Part shown: piece after piece, positions 10,808 through 22,907 of the stretch
Position numbering within the stretch: the stretch's first letter is position 1
Layout of the letters: every line of letters starts with the position of its first letter
From: Geosiphon pyriformis
Taxonomy: Eukaryota; Glomeromycota; Glomeromycetes; Archaeosporales; Geosiphonaceae
Reading direction: 5' to 3'
DNA length: 64,000 nt
NCBI GenBank assembly: GCA_016748015.1
Contig: JAAOMT010000768.1
Coordinates: forward strand, 1,176 to 65,175
Position numbers and translations under genes: made by a program
Notes under the pieces: model-generated
Database searches by the model: none
Told to the model about the DNA's origin: nothing
Seen by the model: only the letters and a program-made list of their open reading frames with translations

Positions 10808-12253
10808 TCAACCAAACTCATTTTTGCTGGCAAAGATGTCGTTGAACTTGTTAAATAACATCTTAAGCTGTATACATTGGAGTGGATCCAAGTTTCCTAT
10901 GTTCATTTGTTCCAATTGTTCTGGTTGGAGCAAATAACATTCGTTTTGTCTATAGATTATTTGTGATGTAATGTCAACATATCCACAAAGTTGTGGAAAG
11001 TCTGGAATGGGGTTTGGTGGTTGGTTTTCTATTTCTGTGGTTAAATATCTGATGGTGATTCTTTTTGGTATGTTGATGACATTGCCAGTGTTGTTATAGA
11101 TGAGAATTTTTATGCTGCTATAGCTTTTGGCTGGTATGTCAATCTCTTCTGATTCACAAAGGTTTGCTTCAGCTTCAAAAATTTGTTCTTGCTCTTTTTC
11201 TTTCCTTTTTATTGCTAGCATGTACTGGCTATATGATGGGATGGAAATAGTTTGACTGGTTGAGATAATTTCTCTTTGGCCAACAATTTCTTTCTCAGCC
11301 ATATTAACTAGTATATCTATTCTACCTGTTGATCTGAATCCTTGTATCTCTCTTGCTGTTATTCCTAATTCCTCTCTATTTCCCACTGATACTAACTGAG
11401 CTACTTTAACCAGAAGCAGGAATATTGCCTGTGCTATCTTTTCATTGGGCTCTATGATATAAGCCTTTTCAGAGTCATTTTGTAGCATAGCAATAATATT
11501 TTCTACATATCCCACGTCAATTATTCCTCCTCTTATATTAATCCCTCTTTTCGCTAAACTACTTCTAGATGCTAATTGAACCATTGTTGTTGCCAGAATT
11601 TCTAGTGCTATTTTCAGATCAATGCAGGTGCATAAATTTGGTTCCAATTTGATAGCTTCTGTCCCTGGATACCTCAGATCAAACCCTGCGTTAGTATCAT
11701 GCGCACATTCTGGCATAATACCTTCTCCATTGTCACTATACCATTTCAACTCTTGTTTCTTGGAAAGATCTGGTAGTGCAATGTATTGTTTGTAGTTTGA
11801 ATCGGAGTTTGAATCTGAGTTGGAATCATTGTCGTTATCATTGCTATTTTGAATGGAGCTTGAACCGTTGTTGTTATTGTTATTGTTGGAGTTTGAATTG
11901 CGATTGATCAGTGATTCTGATTCTGATGCACAGCTGCTGATTGGTTCTTCTTCTTCAGGGATTGAGTAGATCATGTGTGGTGGTGAATTGTAAATGAGGT
12001 CACAATTGTCACAATATTCAAAGTCACTGGAAATTAAACAATGGTGACACAGTCTTGTATTTAACTGTGCTAGCTGTTGTTCTTGCTCTTCTCTAGTGGG
12101 TGCCAAGTTTTGGTAGTGTTCATGGAACTCTTCTGGTTCCAGAAAATTTATGACTGGCTCTGCATCCCAGTCAAGCTCGATGAGTTCTGGTGGATTGTTT
12201 TTAATTGTTTGGATTTTTTCTGGCAATGCGCTTTCAATTTTGGTGGTTGTCAT
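10808..12253 (-). CDS. A1 dUTPase-containing pol segment (zinc motif, low-complexity linker, dUTPase, RT-connecting region)
   Basis: Longest uninterrupted frame in the window, 481 codons. Residues 69-84 hold CHHC and CDNC, a zinc-ribbon-like pair. A Ser/Asn/Asp linker covers 118-153. A trimeric-type dUTPase domain follows: motif 1 AGFDLRY (189-195), motif 2 ASRSSLAKRG (228-237), motif 3 GGIIDVGY (242-249, with D246 and Y249), motif 4 EKIAQAI (271-277), motif 5 GFRSTG (305-310). dUTPase hydrolyses dUTP to dUMP and keeps uracil out of cDNA. The rest leads into RT (FNDIFASKNEFG). It is in frame with protease upstream and RT downstream, so it is a part of a polyprotein rather than a separate gene; the start at 12253 is only the first codon after a stop. 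Confidence 0.85.
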   Translation of the reverse strand: MTTTKIESALPEKIQTIKNNPPELIELDWDAEPVINFLEPEEFHEHYQNLAPTREEQEQQLAQLNTRLCHHCLISSDFEYCDNCDLIYNSPPHMIYSIPEEEEPISSCASESESLINRNSNSNNNNNNNGSSSIQNSNDNDNDSNSDSNSDSNYKQYIALPDLSKKQELKWYSDNGEGIMPECAHDTNAGFDLRYPGTEAIKLEPNLCTCIDLKIALEILATTMVQLASRSSLAKRGINIRGGIIDVGYVENIIAMLQNDSEKAYIIEPNEKIAQAIFLLLVKVAQLVSVGNREELGITAREIQGFRSTGRIDILVNMAEKEIVGQREIISTSQTISIPSYSQYMLAIKRKEKEQEQIFEAEANLCESEEIDIPAKSYSSIKILIYNNTGNVINIPKRITIRYLTTEIENQPPNPIPDFPQLCGYVDITSQIIYRQNECYLLQPEQLEQMNIGNLDPLQCIQLKMLFNKFNDIFASKNEFG

Positions 12254-12295
12254 TCTCCAAATTTTGTCATCATCATGTGGACAGCTATCTAATTG

Positions 12296-12640
12296 TCATA
12301 CTGCTCTTTGCCAAGCGGCTTCAATTGGTGTTCCTTTTTTAACCCAGTTGCTGATCAGAATCGTGTATTGACATAATACATCGCACATTCTTCCACATCC
12401 AGGAATGTCATGCCACATTCCTTTGTTCAAGAAAGTCTCTCCACAAGCTAAACATGATTGGTTGTCCCATTTTCCTACTTGTTTTGGTCTTTCAAAGCAT
12501 TCAAGGATGCATGGGTGGCAATAGAACCTAGTTGTCATTGAATATTCCTTATTGTCTCCACAGTATATGCCCATTGATGACAATTTCTTGTCACAATCGA
12601 CGCATATAAGCTTAGGTTGACAATAAGTAGATCATTGTGG
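12296..12640 (-). pseudogene. A1 Cys-rich zinc-binding domain between protease and dUTPase
   Basis: In the pol frame: CVDCDKKLSSMG, YCHPCILECF, CLACGETF, then CGRMCDVLCQY. The Cys pairs and their spacing match the domain at 30990-31260 in B2 (KCKNCHKKLSSME, CYYCKTC, CLTCGDML, CNQTCQY), although the rest has diverged. The conserved Cys pattern suggests two or more zinc sites, perhaps treble-clef or RING-like. No named family can be given. Confidence 0.6.
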
Positions 12641-13430
12641 TATAGTGTAGGGGTTATAAGCGGTGGTGGTTTGGGTGGTCTCTTCTTCTCTTTTTTTCCC
12701 TTTTCTTTTATCCTCTTTGTTTTCTTTGTCCTCTTCCCATTCCCAGCTTGAAGTTGGTTTGCTCTCGTCATTGTCGGTCCATGTCAGGTCATCGGTTTTC
12801 CAGGTAAGTTCTTTCTTTTGTTTCCCTTTTCTCTTGTTGTTGTCATTCCAGGAGAGTATTGGTGGTAGTTCGTTGTGCTCTTCGTCAGCCCATAACACTT
12901 GGTAGGCTTTCCAGGTAGGTTTTTCTTTCTTATCCTCCAGTTTGATCAATAGTTTCTCTCTTGGAGGAGTTTTGAAGTAGCCACATGTGGCTGGGACATA
13001 TATGTGTTGGCCTTGATATGTTAGCTGGAGTTTCTGGATGTTCCAGTCTAACATTGCATTGACTTTGGATAGCCAGTCATTACCAATGAGAGCTTGGTAT
13101 TGAATGGCTTCTATCACTAGAACTTTAATGGAAGTTACAATGCCATTGACTTTAAAAGGGAAGTCATCAATTTTGCCGATTGGAGTTTTGGTCACTCTGT
13201 CAGTTGTGATGATTCTGACACTGGCAGCTTAATCAACTTGGCGACCTAATTGATCCATGAGTTGTTGTGTAATGATGCAGCCTGTAGAACCACTGTCTAA
13301 GATCAATTTGATGGATTGTTCTTCAACTTTGGCGTCAGTATACATCGCAGTAATTGGTTTGGCTTCAAGAGCGGCTCTACTGAATAATGGTGTTGCAGCT
13401 GTTTCTTCAAATTTGAATGGGAATATAGTG
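12632..13430 (-). pseudogene. A1 aspartic protease and linker
   Basis: Frame holds ITAMYTDAKVEEQSIKLILD followed by DSGSTGCIIT (the retropepsin DSG active site near 13290), then a stop near 13229. It continues with KTPIGKIDDFPF, ALIGNDWLSK and QHIYVPATCGYF. A Lys/Glu/Asp-rich tail leads to the Cys-rich domain. The protease would cut the Gag-Pol polyprotein. The active-site loop is intact and a stop lies after the first lobe. Confidence 0.8.
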
Positions 13431-15712
13431 ACCAATGACTCGTCTTCGGTGATGGTAGCAGGTGAGATATTACTGGTGAGTGGTTGTTTTTGGGCAAATG
13501 CCAGGTTATTGGTTGAAGCGTCTTCTGGAATAACCAGGAGACTTAAATAGTTCTGGAAATTTGGGTTCTGGGGTTGACTGGTACCCGAATTCCACTGGCA
13601 TAATCCAGATGGTTGTTGTGAAGAACTGGGGATCAGTTGATGGACTACTATCACTGATCTCCAGCTCTGTTAAGTCATTCTTGGTCTTTGGGTTCCGTTG
13701 GGTGGTAAGCTTTGGGGTGGTGTTTGGATTTGTTGGGGTTGATAGATTATTTGTGGCTGCGGTTGTTGATAAATCACTTGTGGCTGTGGTTGATAGATTG
13801 GAGCTTGATATACTGGAGACTAATAGACTGATGACTGTGTCACTGGTAGGTAAGTGGGTGGGTTTTGATTTGGGTACTAATTCAGAGTTTGAAACCTGCA
13901 ATCGGGGTTTCGATATGGATTTCCCAATCGTTGGTTATTTAAACACTGGCAACAGTCAATTTGGATATGTTCTTGTTTACCACAATAGTGGCAAATATGC
14001 ATTTCCTGTTGCCACTGTTGATTGGTTGAGGAAGATAGATGGGTTTAATTTTGGGCATAATTAGAGTTTCCTTGATTATTGCATCGTTGTGGAGGCTGAT
14101 AAATAATGTGATTGTCAGCTAAGTATTCTTCCAATTTCTTATTGATTAATTCACTGAACTTCTCCAATTTAGAATCCAATTCAGATGATCTATTTATTAC
14201 TAGATTGACAGCTTAGGCGTGGTTAGCCTTTGACTCAGCAAATTCAAAATCTCTGGCGCGTGTGACTGCGTCTTGAAAGGTGTCTAGATACAACGGACAT
14301 ACATGTTGCAAGATGCTGTAGTACAGGCCATGAATAAACTGATTGAGTATCTGTGGGACTGTGAAATAGTTGTCATCAATTGCTTGAATTTGGTGTAGGT
14401 TTTGATGGAAGTGTCCCAGGTAAGTGGTGACTGCTTCAGTTTTTCCTTGTTTTATGGTGATGAATATATTGACTAGACGATTGATACTGTTATTGTTGCT
14501 GAAGTATCTTAGGAATTCTGTTTTGAAGGCATTGAAATCTTGTGGTTTATTAACCAAGCTCTGATACCATAAATTGGTGGTATCTTTGAGAAAGTAGGGA
14601 ATGGCTTGCATGGCTTGGGCGTCATTCCATCCGTTTGCTATGATGGCCTTTTCTACATCGTTCAGCCATACTTAAGTGTTATCCTCTTTGCCAGTAAAGT
14701 TGTTGAGTTTTGTGATTGGTGCATAGGCTATTGGATCTAAGTTAGGTGGTTGTGGTGGCTGTTGAAGCAGTTGTTGTTGTACTGGGTGTTGAGGTGATAG
14801 TTGAAGTGGCTGTTGTATGAATTCAGCTACTGGATTAATTGGCAGTTGATTGATGACAATTACTGAAGGTAAGTTTTGCTAATTAATTAATTTGGGGTTT
14901 GGATTGTTCTGCTTTTGCTGATTCAGAGTTCTGATTTCCGAATTTTCTATATTTAATTTTTGCTGAGCTTGAAGATTCAGGGTTTCAACTTCCGGGTTTT
15001 CAGTGCTCAGGTTTTGGTAAGTGAATTTTTGATCCTCTGATTCTTCTTCCTTTCTTTCTGATTCTGCCGCTTCTCACAGATCAGAGATTCCGAAATCTGG
15101 TGGAGGTGGTAGTGATCGAAGTCCTGATAGAGTTGATGATCATGAATTAAATCCCTCAAAGTATTCGCTGTATGGTCCTAGTAATTCTGTTTTTCTTTGT
15201 CTACTTTGGAATGGGAATTGTCCAAATGTTGATGTCGCAGTTGATGTGAATGTGTCTGTTGATGATATGTTAATGGTGCTTCCAGGTGTATAGTGGTAGA
15301 ATAAGTTGCTTGGGGATTCAACTCTGTTTTTCTTCCAAGCAGGTGGCAGTATTTTTCTGGGTGTTTCTGCTGGTGTTTGTAATTTTCCCTTGCCTTTACT
15401 AGCATATGTAATTGGATATCTTTGTTAAGTGTGGTGTTCAATTTCTTTGTTGATTTCAGTGATGATGGATGCAAAATTATGATTTGTTGGTAGGTTGGTG
15501 TTTTGAATTAATTCCTTATAGAAAGTTTCTCTTGCTGATTCAGTATTCACCAGTGTTTCTAATAAAGAGGAAATCTTTTTGTTGAAGTAGAAATTGAAGG
15601 CTAATTCGGCGAATATATGATTGTGGTTTAATCCCAAGTATTGACAATAGTGTTGAAATAAGGATTTTGCGAATCCTAAATGGTTTGCTCCTATGTTTTC
15701 TGATTCTGCCAC
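13431..15712 (-). pseudogene. A1 gag: N-terminal region, capsid-like domain, zinc knuckle
   Basis: Starts MAESENIGANHLGF at 15712. The capsid-like gag domain is 14213-14640 (AIPYFLKDTTNLWYQSL, FKTEFLRYF). A CCHC knuckle CHYCGKQEHIQIDC (C-x2-C-x4-H-x4-C) lies at 13952-13993, followed by Gln/Pro/Asn-rich sequence running into the protease in the same frame. The capsid domain matches 29150-29650 in B2. Stops occur mostly where Gln or Trp is expected, for example CAA to TAA near 14673. It packages element RNA. Confidence 0.8.
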
Positions 15713-15754
15713 TTTTGTTTTGGTGTTGTCGGTGCTGGTTCTCTGTAGGATTAT

Positions 15755-15772
15755 ACCTCACAGGGAGCACCA
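15755..15772 (-). other. A1 primer-binding site
   Basis: Minus-strand TGGTGCTCCCTGTGAGG starts three bases inside the 5-prime LTR edge. It begins with TGG, as expected for pairing with a tRNA CCA end. C1 has the same sequence with one change (55071). I cannot name the tRNA. Confidence 0.65.
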
Positions 15773-15774
15773 AA

Positions 15775-16650
15775 TGTTACAGGTGATTATTTCTGCTGTT
15801 GAATTAAATAACAAAACCTGTAACTTGGTGCTCAAAAGCTAATTCTGTTAATGCAGTTCTGTAAGTGTTGTATCTGAAGGTTTTACTGGAGTCTGAAGAT
15901 TTTGGTTGAGTCCTTTGTATAATAGACAGAGATTCAATAGTGTTGATATCTTCCAAAAGTTTTCCCAATTTCTTTCTCAACGTGGTGGTTGGATTTAGTC
16001 TGGCAGTCGTGCCCTTCTGATAAGCTATCCGATAATATATAAAATTTTACCCTTATTTCTGGGTCTTTTACCAGGCTATTCTTGATGTCAATAACTCAGT
16101 GCTTAATTTTCAATCAATTAGTATACAACAATAAATCAAAATAAAATAAAGAAAAGAAATAAAAGAAAATAAAGAAATCAAAGAAATAAGCCAAGGCAAT
16201 TTGCAGATTAGTATCCCATCAATAGCCACGATTAAGAGCTATTGTTCCAGCATGATTAAATAGCAATTATTATCAACATGAAGAGTTAATAGTGGGGAGT
16301 GGATTGAGATATGAAATAATTATTTATTTAATGATTGCATTTTTTAGGCTAAGGATTCTGTGGTATTGATCCTGTTTTTTCTGTTTCTAATACTACTACT
16401 ATATATACATAATTGAGATTCCTCAATTTCTTAATTCTTCATGACAGGAATCCTGGAATTCTTGGAATCCTGCAATTCCTTTGAGAAGAATCCTGGAATT
16501 CTGGAATTCTGTAATTCTTTGTCGGGGAATCCTGAAATTCCTGGAATTCTGCGATTTTTAAGAGGAATCCTAGAATTTCACATTTACTACGCCTACTTCT
16601 GATTGGCTAATCATTAGACTAATATATTTTTTATATTTCTATGAGTAACA
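15775..16650 (-). repeat. A1 5-prime LTR
   Basis: 876 nt, TGTTAC...GTAACA, paired with 6487-7362. TATA near 16399-16410, repeat array about 16455-16580, CCAAT box about 16599-16608 (all minus). Confidence 0.92.
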
Positions 16651-19600
16651 TTGTTAAAGAAATTAATAAATTTCTCACATATTTTGATATACTGCAAACT
16701 GGTTTTTAAATAGAATTAATCAACAAAATTATATGTTTTGTATATGTTTTGTAATACCAATTAAATTTTTTTATTCTTTTTCAAAGCATCTTTAATTATT
16801 AAGCCAATAACAAAAACAAAAAACTACATCAAAGTACTTTTTAAAACAGAAAAATTGTCATTACAAAAACATTAAATCAGTTATATACAAATAAGATCCA
16901 ATCTGAAAAAATTTTTAAAAAAATTTTCTTAGCTGTTTCAATTAGAGTAATTAGCTTAATGTTTATAAAAACTCTATTCTACTTATTAAATTTAGATATT
17001 ATAGAAACTTATGTATTTTTTTATAAAATTGATATTGTATCCAAAAATAAATATGAGTTTAAAAAAACTAAAAGACATTTAATAATATTTTTATTATAAT
17101 GTTTTTACAGTTTATTTAAAATATTATTTAGACCAGCAGTTTTTCTATCTAGCAAATCTTTTATTACATAAACTAATTTTTTAAAACCAATAACACTTAT
17201 AATTTTTAAAAAGACTTCATTGTTTATATGATTCAAAGAGCATATTAATTAACCCAGAGCCCTAACAATAATTCAAAAATCATATATTTTTTGGTCTAAT
17301 CTTTTATAATAATATTTACTTTAGATTTAACTTTATTAGGCTTTAAAACCAGTTTTTTATTAACTCTTAAATAATCTAATATCATCTTATAAAACAGCTT
17401 TTTTAATACATTTCTAATTATGCAGTCTTTATTCAAACAAAAATTTTCTATTTTTTTCTTAATTAGACATTTAATAGTAATTGTTTTAATAGCTTTAAAC
17501 TTATACAATTTGGACTTATAATAATTTTTTCTGATCTTAAACATAATAACTAAAAACATTTATTAACTTAGTCTTATCTTGAATTATAATTTGTATTTTA
17601 AAAGTTTTATTCCTATTAACAACTAGTTAAATATAAAATAAAGTATCAGTTTTAAACATATCATTAGATTTAAAAAATTTTATTACTTTGATAACTAATA
17701 ATTCCAATTTGAAAAACTTTAATAACTGTTTATTAAAAGAATATTTGATCTTATTATACCAATATTTAAAGAATATCTTATTAGTTGATTCCACTATTAC
17801 ATTTCTTAAAAGATTATACATAATATTTAAATTATTTTTTCTATTTGTTTTATTGAACTTATTAATTATTAAATAGAGTTTAATTAAAAAAAAATCATGA
17901 AAATTATTCTATTTACTATTATTAACATCTCCAATCTTAAATTTCTAATAATTTTTATTAACTTGTTTATGCATACTATTTAAACAAATATTTAAAAAAC
18001 CATTCAGATCAACTAAAACCAAAACAGTCTTGTAATTAATATTAAAGAAGTCAAATACAGAGTTAATTTTATGTCTAATAACTGCAAATGACAAATTTTT
18101 ACTTATAAAAATATAATCTATAATCTTCTTAACACTTTTAAAGTTGTTTTAAGTAAAAGCTTTAATCAGTAAATATTCATTAAAAAAATTAACTAAATTC
18201 AAATTCACATAAAACTTGAAATTCATATTTTTTTAAATCTATTTTCATTAAAATCTTTATTCAGAACTATAAAAGTACTGAAATTAACAACTTAAGCAAT
18301 AAAAAAGTCGATTTTTAATATCTAATTAAATCTAGATTTAACAGAAGCATTAACATATAAACCTAAAATTATAACTGAAATTTTGTCTTTAAAAAAAAGC
18401 TATATCAAAACAACATAATTAAAAATTTTTTTTATCTTAGAGATATGTTAAACCAGAAAATTGTTCATAATAACAGTTATTTTAGCACCAAGAAATTTTT
18501 ATTTAAACCAAATGTAAAATTTTGTACTCTATCAAACTTATCTACAATTTATAATCTAATACTAAATCTTAATTTTGTTTTTATAATAATAAAAACCATA
18601 TTATCCAGACTTGTATGCCAATAAACAACATTTTTTTGTTTTATAAAAACATTAATACCTCAAATATTACACATAGCAAACTTTCATATTAAATCAGTTA
18701 TTAAAATAAAAAAACCATTAGAGATTCTAAGCCAAAGCACAATTAATTCAATCTTACTAAAACTAAATTAACCAAAATTTTAAGAGTCATTATTTTTAAT
18801 TTCAAGCTATTTATTTTAGTAATCAGAATCTTTGAGCTATTTAAACTTAAATCCAAAATCTTATTTTTTATAACTAAAAAAGGAAAAATAAGTAACATTA
18901 ATAGGTTTTTTAAAACCATATTTAAATCCGAATTCAAATTCAATAGTACAGAAACAATTAAATAAGAAAATTAAAAAACAAATACTAAAAACACCAGATT
19001 TATAACACTTAATTTTTCTATAATTTCCAATATTCAATTAGCCCAAAAGCTCTAAAAAACATTCTAAAAAAGCTAAATGAGTCACAATAAAAAAATTGTC
19101 TTAACCAACCAATAAATTTTATTTATTATGAAAAATATTAGAAAGAAAAAATCCAGAACTAGAATCAAAACAAGTATTATTAGTAAAAACAGTAAATAAA
19201 ACCACTTGCTCTTATAATTTGTCACTAAAAATAACAAAACAAAAAATAAAAATATTTTTTTAACATATAATCTGATCAACTAAAGACAATTTTTATCTAA
19301 AGCAACTCTTTTATATGTTTTCAAAGAAGACAAGATAAAAATATCTAATATATTACACTTTAAATTAAATGTTTAAATTATTCCCACTTTTTATATTAAA
19401 CTAAATTCATTCTAATTTAAGAGAGTTTTACACTACCAAAAATTGACTCTGTATAAAAAACAAACTCTAGTTTTTTATTTAATTCAAAACCAATTACAGT
19501 ACAACAAATTTTATTGCTAAAATCAAATAATTAATTTATAATATAAGTTTTTTTACAAGTTTTTTTTAATAAAGCACCAAGATTATAAACAGTTGTTTTT

Positions 19601-20800
19601 ACAAACAAAGTAAACAAAAACATCTTAAACCAGTTCTTAAATATTCAAACATTACAATTTTTTAGTTTTTACTATATATATTAAATCTTTTTTAATTAAG
19701 AATGACTACTTTACTGCTAACTGATTTGCTTAAACTAATTTGGTAAACTTTATTACAGCCTTTTGTCATAGTTCAATTAATTACAATTGAATTAACTTAA
19801 TTTGACTAAACTCAGATACTACAATAATAATTATTTCTTTTAACATATCTATAAAAATATTTTAATTACCATAGCTTAATCTAATCTAATTTTTTGTTTT
19901 TTAATATTACTGTTTATAATGTTTTTTTTTTCTTAATCAATAATATAACTTTTTTCATGCTTTTTTTTTAATGTAAATATATATTTAATTATCTTTTCAA
20001 ATTTTAAAAGAGTACTAATTCTCCTAAAACTATTAATTATTGAAAAAATTTTCGAATTTTTTGAGTTTTGTCCATTGTTAATTTGTTTTCTATTACTAAT
20101 AAATTAATATATAAGGCAAAAAATTTTTTAATAACCACTTTTACTTAAGTTTTAACAATTTTAAGATTAATTTATTTCTTTTTTAAAGATATATTGAAAA
20201 AAGATAGGAGGAATTTAATCTTTTTTTTTATGTTAAAGTTAAGAAAACCAAGAAAAATATCATAAATTGTGTTAGTACTTATTCTATTGGCTTTAAAAAT
20301 AGTTGCTGTTAAATCTAAAAAAGATCTACTATTAATATCTTCCATAATAAAATTATCTTTACTATTACTAAACTTATTGTTCAAATCTGAATATATACTA
20401 CCATAATCTAATTTAACCAATAATATATCTTTTTTATCATCTAAATATTTAATATTACCAAAAATAACTCTTTTTTTCTGAGAAAAAAAGTCATTAACTA
20501 GATCATAAAAAGCCCTTTTGAACATTTTCTTTTTAAATATACTATTGCTTAAAGCAGTTTTTAAGTTTACAATAAAGAAATTATTGAAATAAAAAATATT
20601 AATAAATAAATAACAAAAAAAACAAAAAACTTTTTTTACAAAATTATGCTCTTTAGGAAATTTAAAACATAAAAAAGAAAGAAGTTTATTAATAGTTTTG
20701 TAAAAAATATAAAGTATTAATATAAAAAAAACTTCTTTCTTTTTTTTGTCCAAATTCTCCAAAAAACAATTTTTTGAAAAAGAAGTTTTTGTTTTTTACC
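16651..20800 (-). mobile_element. Degenerate LINE, upstream part: ORF1, endonuclease region, RT N-terminus
   Basis: Minus-strand LINE whose remainder lies at 4621-6486 beyond A1. ORF1 starts near 20800: NLKTALSN, QKKRVIFGNIKYLDDKK and SIYSDLNN (20172-20762) match the plus-strand copy at 20843-22080. Downstream fragments include TESIFGSVKLS (19380 area), FNKQLLKFFKLELLVIKVIK (17700 area), CIIRNVLKKLFYKMILDYL and VKSKVNIIIKD (17296-17450), then KKNKKI and KTSLQYIKICEKFINFF next to A1. The domain order ORF1, EN, RT follows known LINEs; the frame is broken dozens of times. Lys/Phe/Asn/Ile enrichment reflects AT drift. Confidence 0.72.
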
Positions 20801-20815
20801 TTGTTTTATTATTTT

Positions 20816-22907
20816 CGACATTTTTTAAGCTAATAATTTTTTTGTAGTAGACCTGAAAGCTGCTTCAAATAGCAGTAGGTTTAAGAAAAAAACTCCAAAA
20901 GATGCTCTTCATAATTCAGTTGGTGGTATTTTTTTTCAAAAGAAAAAAGTTTTAGTTGATAATATTAAGCATTCTGAAGATTAAAAAAATATTTTTCTGG
21001 TGTTACCAGAGGTTTTTGGTCTCTTTTCTTAAATGTTGTTAATGTTGATTTGTTGTGAATTCACGTTTCCAGGAAGTAGTTGAACCTCCAGTAACTGAAT
21101 TTATCTTCAAATTATCTCCTATAATTTGAATTTGCTGGACTTATGAGTGGAATGGCCAATTCTATGCCAGTTGCTTTATGTAGTTACATTGTAGTAAACG
21201 TCAACTCTTTCCCAGGAATTGCTCGTTTGGAAGCTCACTAAAAATGTGTAGTTACTTTGCTGTAAAAGTCAACTCTTCTACAGGAATCTCGTCTGTAAGC
21301 TACCCGACTGATTGTAATAAGAAAAAAAAAGAAAAATAAAAGAAATGTAGAAGAAATAGGATTTTGTCAAGAGAAACGTTTTTCTATTCAGGCCTGGAGT
21401 CACTAACAGATTATTGAAATTGGTAGCTAATCAATTTTAAAACATTAGTTGGGTTTTGAGGATTTTCTAAGTGCAATAATTAAAGAATTTGGTTTTTCGA
21501 ATTATTTGATATTTATTTTTTTTTGTGTGTGTAGAAATGGTTCTAAGTGATAAATCTAAAGTAAGATACATTTTCTCGAAGAGAGAAGCTCTTCTTTTAT
21601 ACAACTTGTCGTAACACTATTCTATGAACTTGAACTTTGCTATTTTCTACAATTTTGTTGAACTAAAAATACATTTCGGTGAACTACAAGTTATTTCTAC
21701 AAACTATTAGATATTTCAGTAAACTATCAATTATTTCTACAAATTTCTACAAATTTCAGCGAACTTTTGAATGTTATATAGTTCAGGATATTGCATGATT
21801 TGATCATCATAATTAGGTTACATTTGTGTTGTGTATAAATTGAATTATTAATTAATGATAATTTCAGACATTTTGCTAATGTAATAAGTAATAATTTGAA
21901 ATGATAATATATTAATTAATGATAGAAATTATAAAAATAATTTCATGCTAAATAATATCTCTAATTTTGTCTGGTAACACTGGTTAAATTTAGTTATATT
22001 AATAATGTCTATTCGAATATAGACAGTGTTTTTGGTAATAGTGAAGATGATAATGTTTTATTTAGTGTTGACAATAGTTTTTTTTTTAGTTTGGCAGCAA
22101 ACACCCCTAAAGTTAAAAAAATTAATACTGATCTGGTCTGTGGCTCTCCTTTTGGTTCAATTGGATAAAAATAGTGATCTTTTCTCTTCTCCTCTTAAAA
22201 TATCTCTTGACAGAAAATAAGTTGATTTTAAAATTTTCAAAACTCAGGTTGAAGTATATGTTAACAAATTCTTTGTTCTTAATATTAATCTTAGTGTTGT
22301 AAAAGGAAAATCTGTTATGACAAAAACACAGGCTGTTAGAAAATTGTTTTTATCAATTAATAGTTTTGGAAGGGGCCACTACTTCTTCAAAATTTAAAAA
22401 AATCATCAGATCTATCTTTACTTCAGAGATTAGCATAAAGAAGGCCATTTCATTGGCCAAAGAGAATAAGATTATTGCAAATGTTAATGTCAAAAAACAA
22501 AAAATGTATTCAGATCAGACTGTGGTTATCAAAAAAATTCCCATAGATATGCCAAAGAAAATAATTGTTACTGCAATATCCGAATTTGGTAAAATTAAGT
22601 CAATTAAAATTTAGTTGATTGAAATGTGACAGAAGACTGTAATAGAATTTGCCAAATTGAGTTAAGCTTAACAGTTGAGTGCTAAATGGTTTTTTTTGAT
22701 TAAAAAAAATTCAGTGTATATGGCTATGGCTGTAAAAAATTGTAATATCTGGGCATCCAAAGATCAGTTCAAGACTCTGTTATTTACTTTGCCTGTAGGA
22801 ACAACTGCTTATAATTCAGGCACTTTTTTGGAAGGAGTTGGTAGTAAAACATGCATTATTAATTGATTACTTAATACTAGCAATTGAGTTTACTATGCTG
22901 TGGTCAG
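20816..22907 (+). mobile_element. Degenerate LINE ORF1 (RNA-binding protein), plus strand, split by a solo LTR
   Basis: Reads DLKAASNSSRFKKKTPKDA and QKKKVLVDNIKHSED at 20843-20985, then a solo LTR (21001-21979). It resumes with VYSNIDSVFGNSEDDN and LAANTPKVKKINTD, then KTQVEVYVNKFFVLNINL, IIRSIFTSEISIKKAISLAK, VVIKKIPIDMPKKIIV and LLFTLPVGTTAYNSGTF. I recognise this as the ORF1 of a LINE family abundant in arbuscular mycorrhizal fungi; it resembles an RRM-type nucleic-acid binder. Removing the LTR and one CTGG restores KNIFLVKF in frame. Frameshifts near 22135 and 22370 and several stops kill it. It is cut at 22908 by an A-family LTR. Confidence 0.78.
21001..21979 (-). repeat. Solo LTR of gypsy family B with perfect 4-bp target duplication
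   Basis: 979 nt, TGTTAC...GTAACA, strongly similar to the B1 and B2 LTRs in reverse orientation to B2. It is flanked by CTGG on both sides (20997-21000 and 21980-21983). In element orientation it carries the ~20-bp array (about 21640-21770) and the TATA box GTTGTATAAAAG (about 21594-21607). It retains more CpG and GC than neighbouring copies, so it may be relatively young. Confidence 0.88.

Larger units (their letters stand above)
6487..16650 (-). mobile_element. Ty3/gypsy LTR retrotransposon A1, full length, inserted in a LINE
   Basis: Both LTRs are 876 nt and begin and end TGTTAC...GTAACA. The insertion site is flanked by CTGT (6483-6486) and TTGT (16651-16654), a 4-bp duplication with one C-to-T change. 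Removing the element and one copy restores the LINE frame (...FFN-SIYEN...). On the minus strand the internal region holds gag, aspartic protease, a Cys-rich domain, dUTPase, RT, RNase H, integrase and ORF3. All of these lie in the same reading frame, interrupted only by substitutions to stop codons. RT, RNase H, integrase order with an integrase GPF/Y-type end places it in Ty3/gypsy (Metaviridae). Confidence 0.92.

Noticed and set aside
13561-14064. 167-codon plus-strand frame
   Set aside because: It is the antisense of gag; the minus frame there holds the CCHC knuckle.
20172-20762. 196-codon Lys/Phe-rich frame that looks like a membrane protein
   Set aside because: It aligns with LINE ORF1 at 20843-22080; the hydrophobic look is AT drift of codons.
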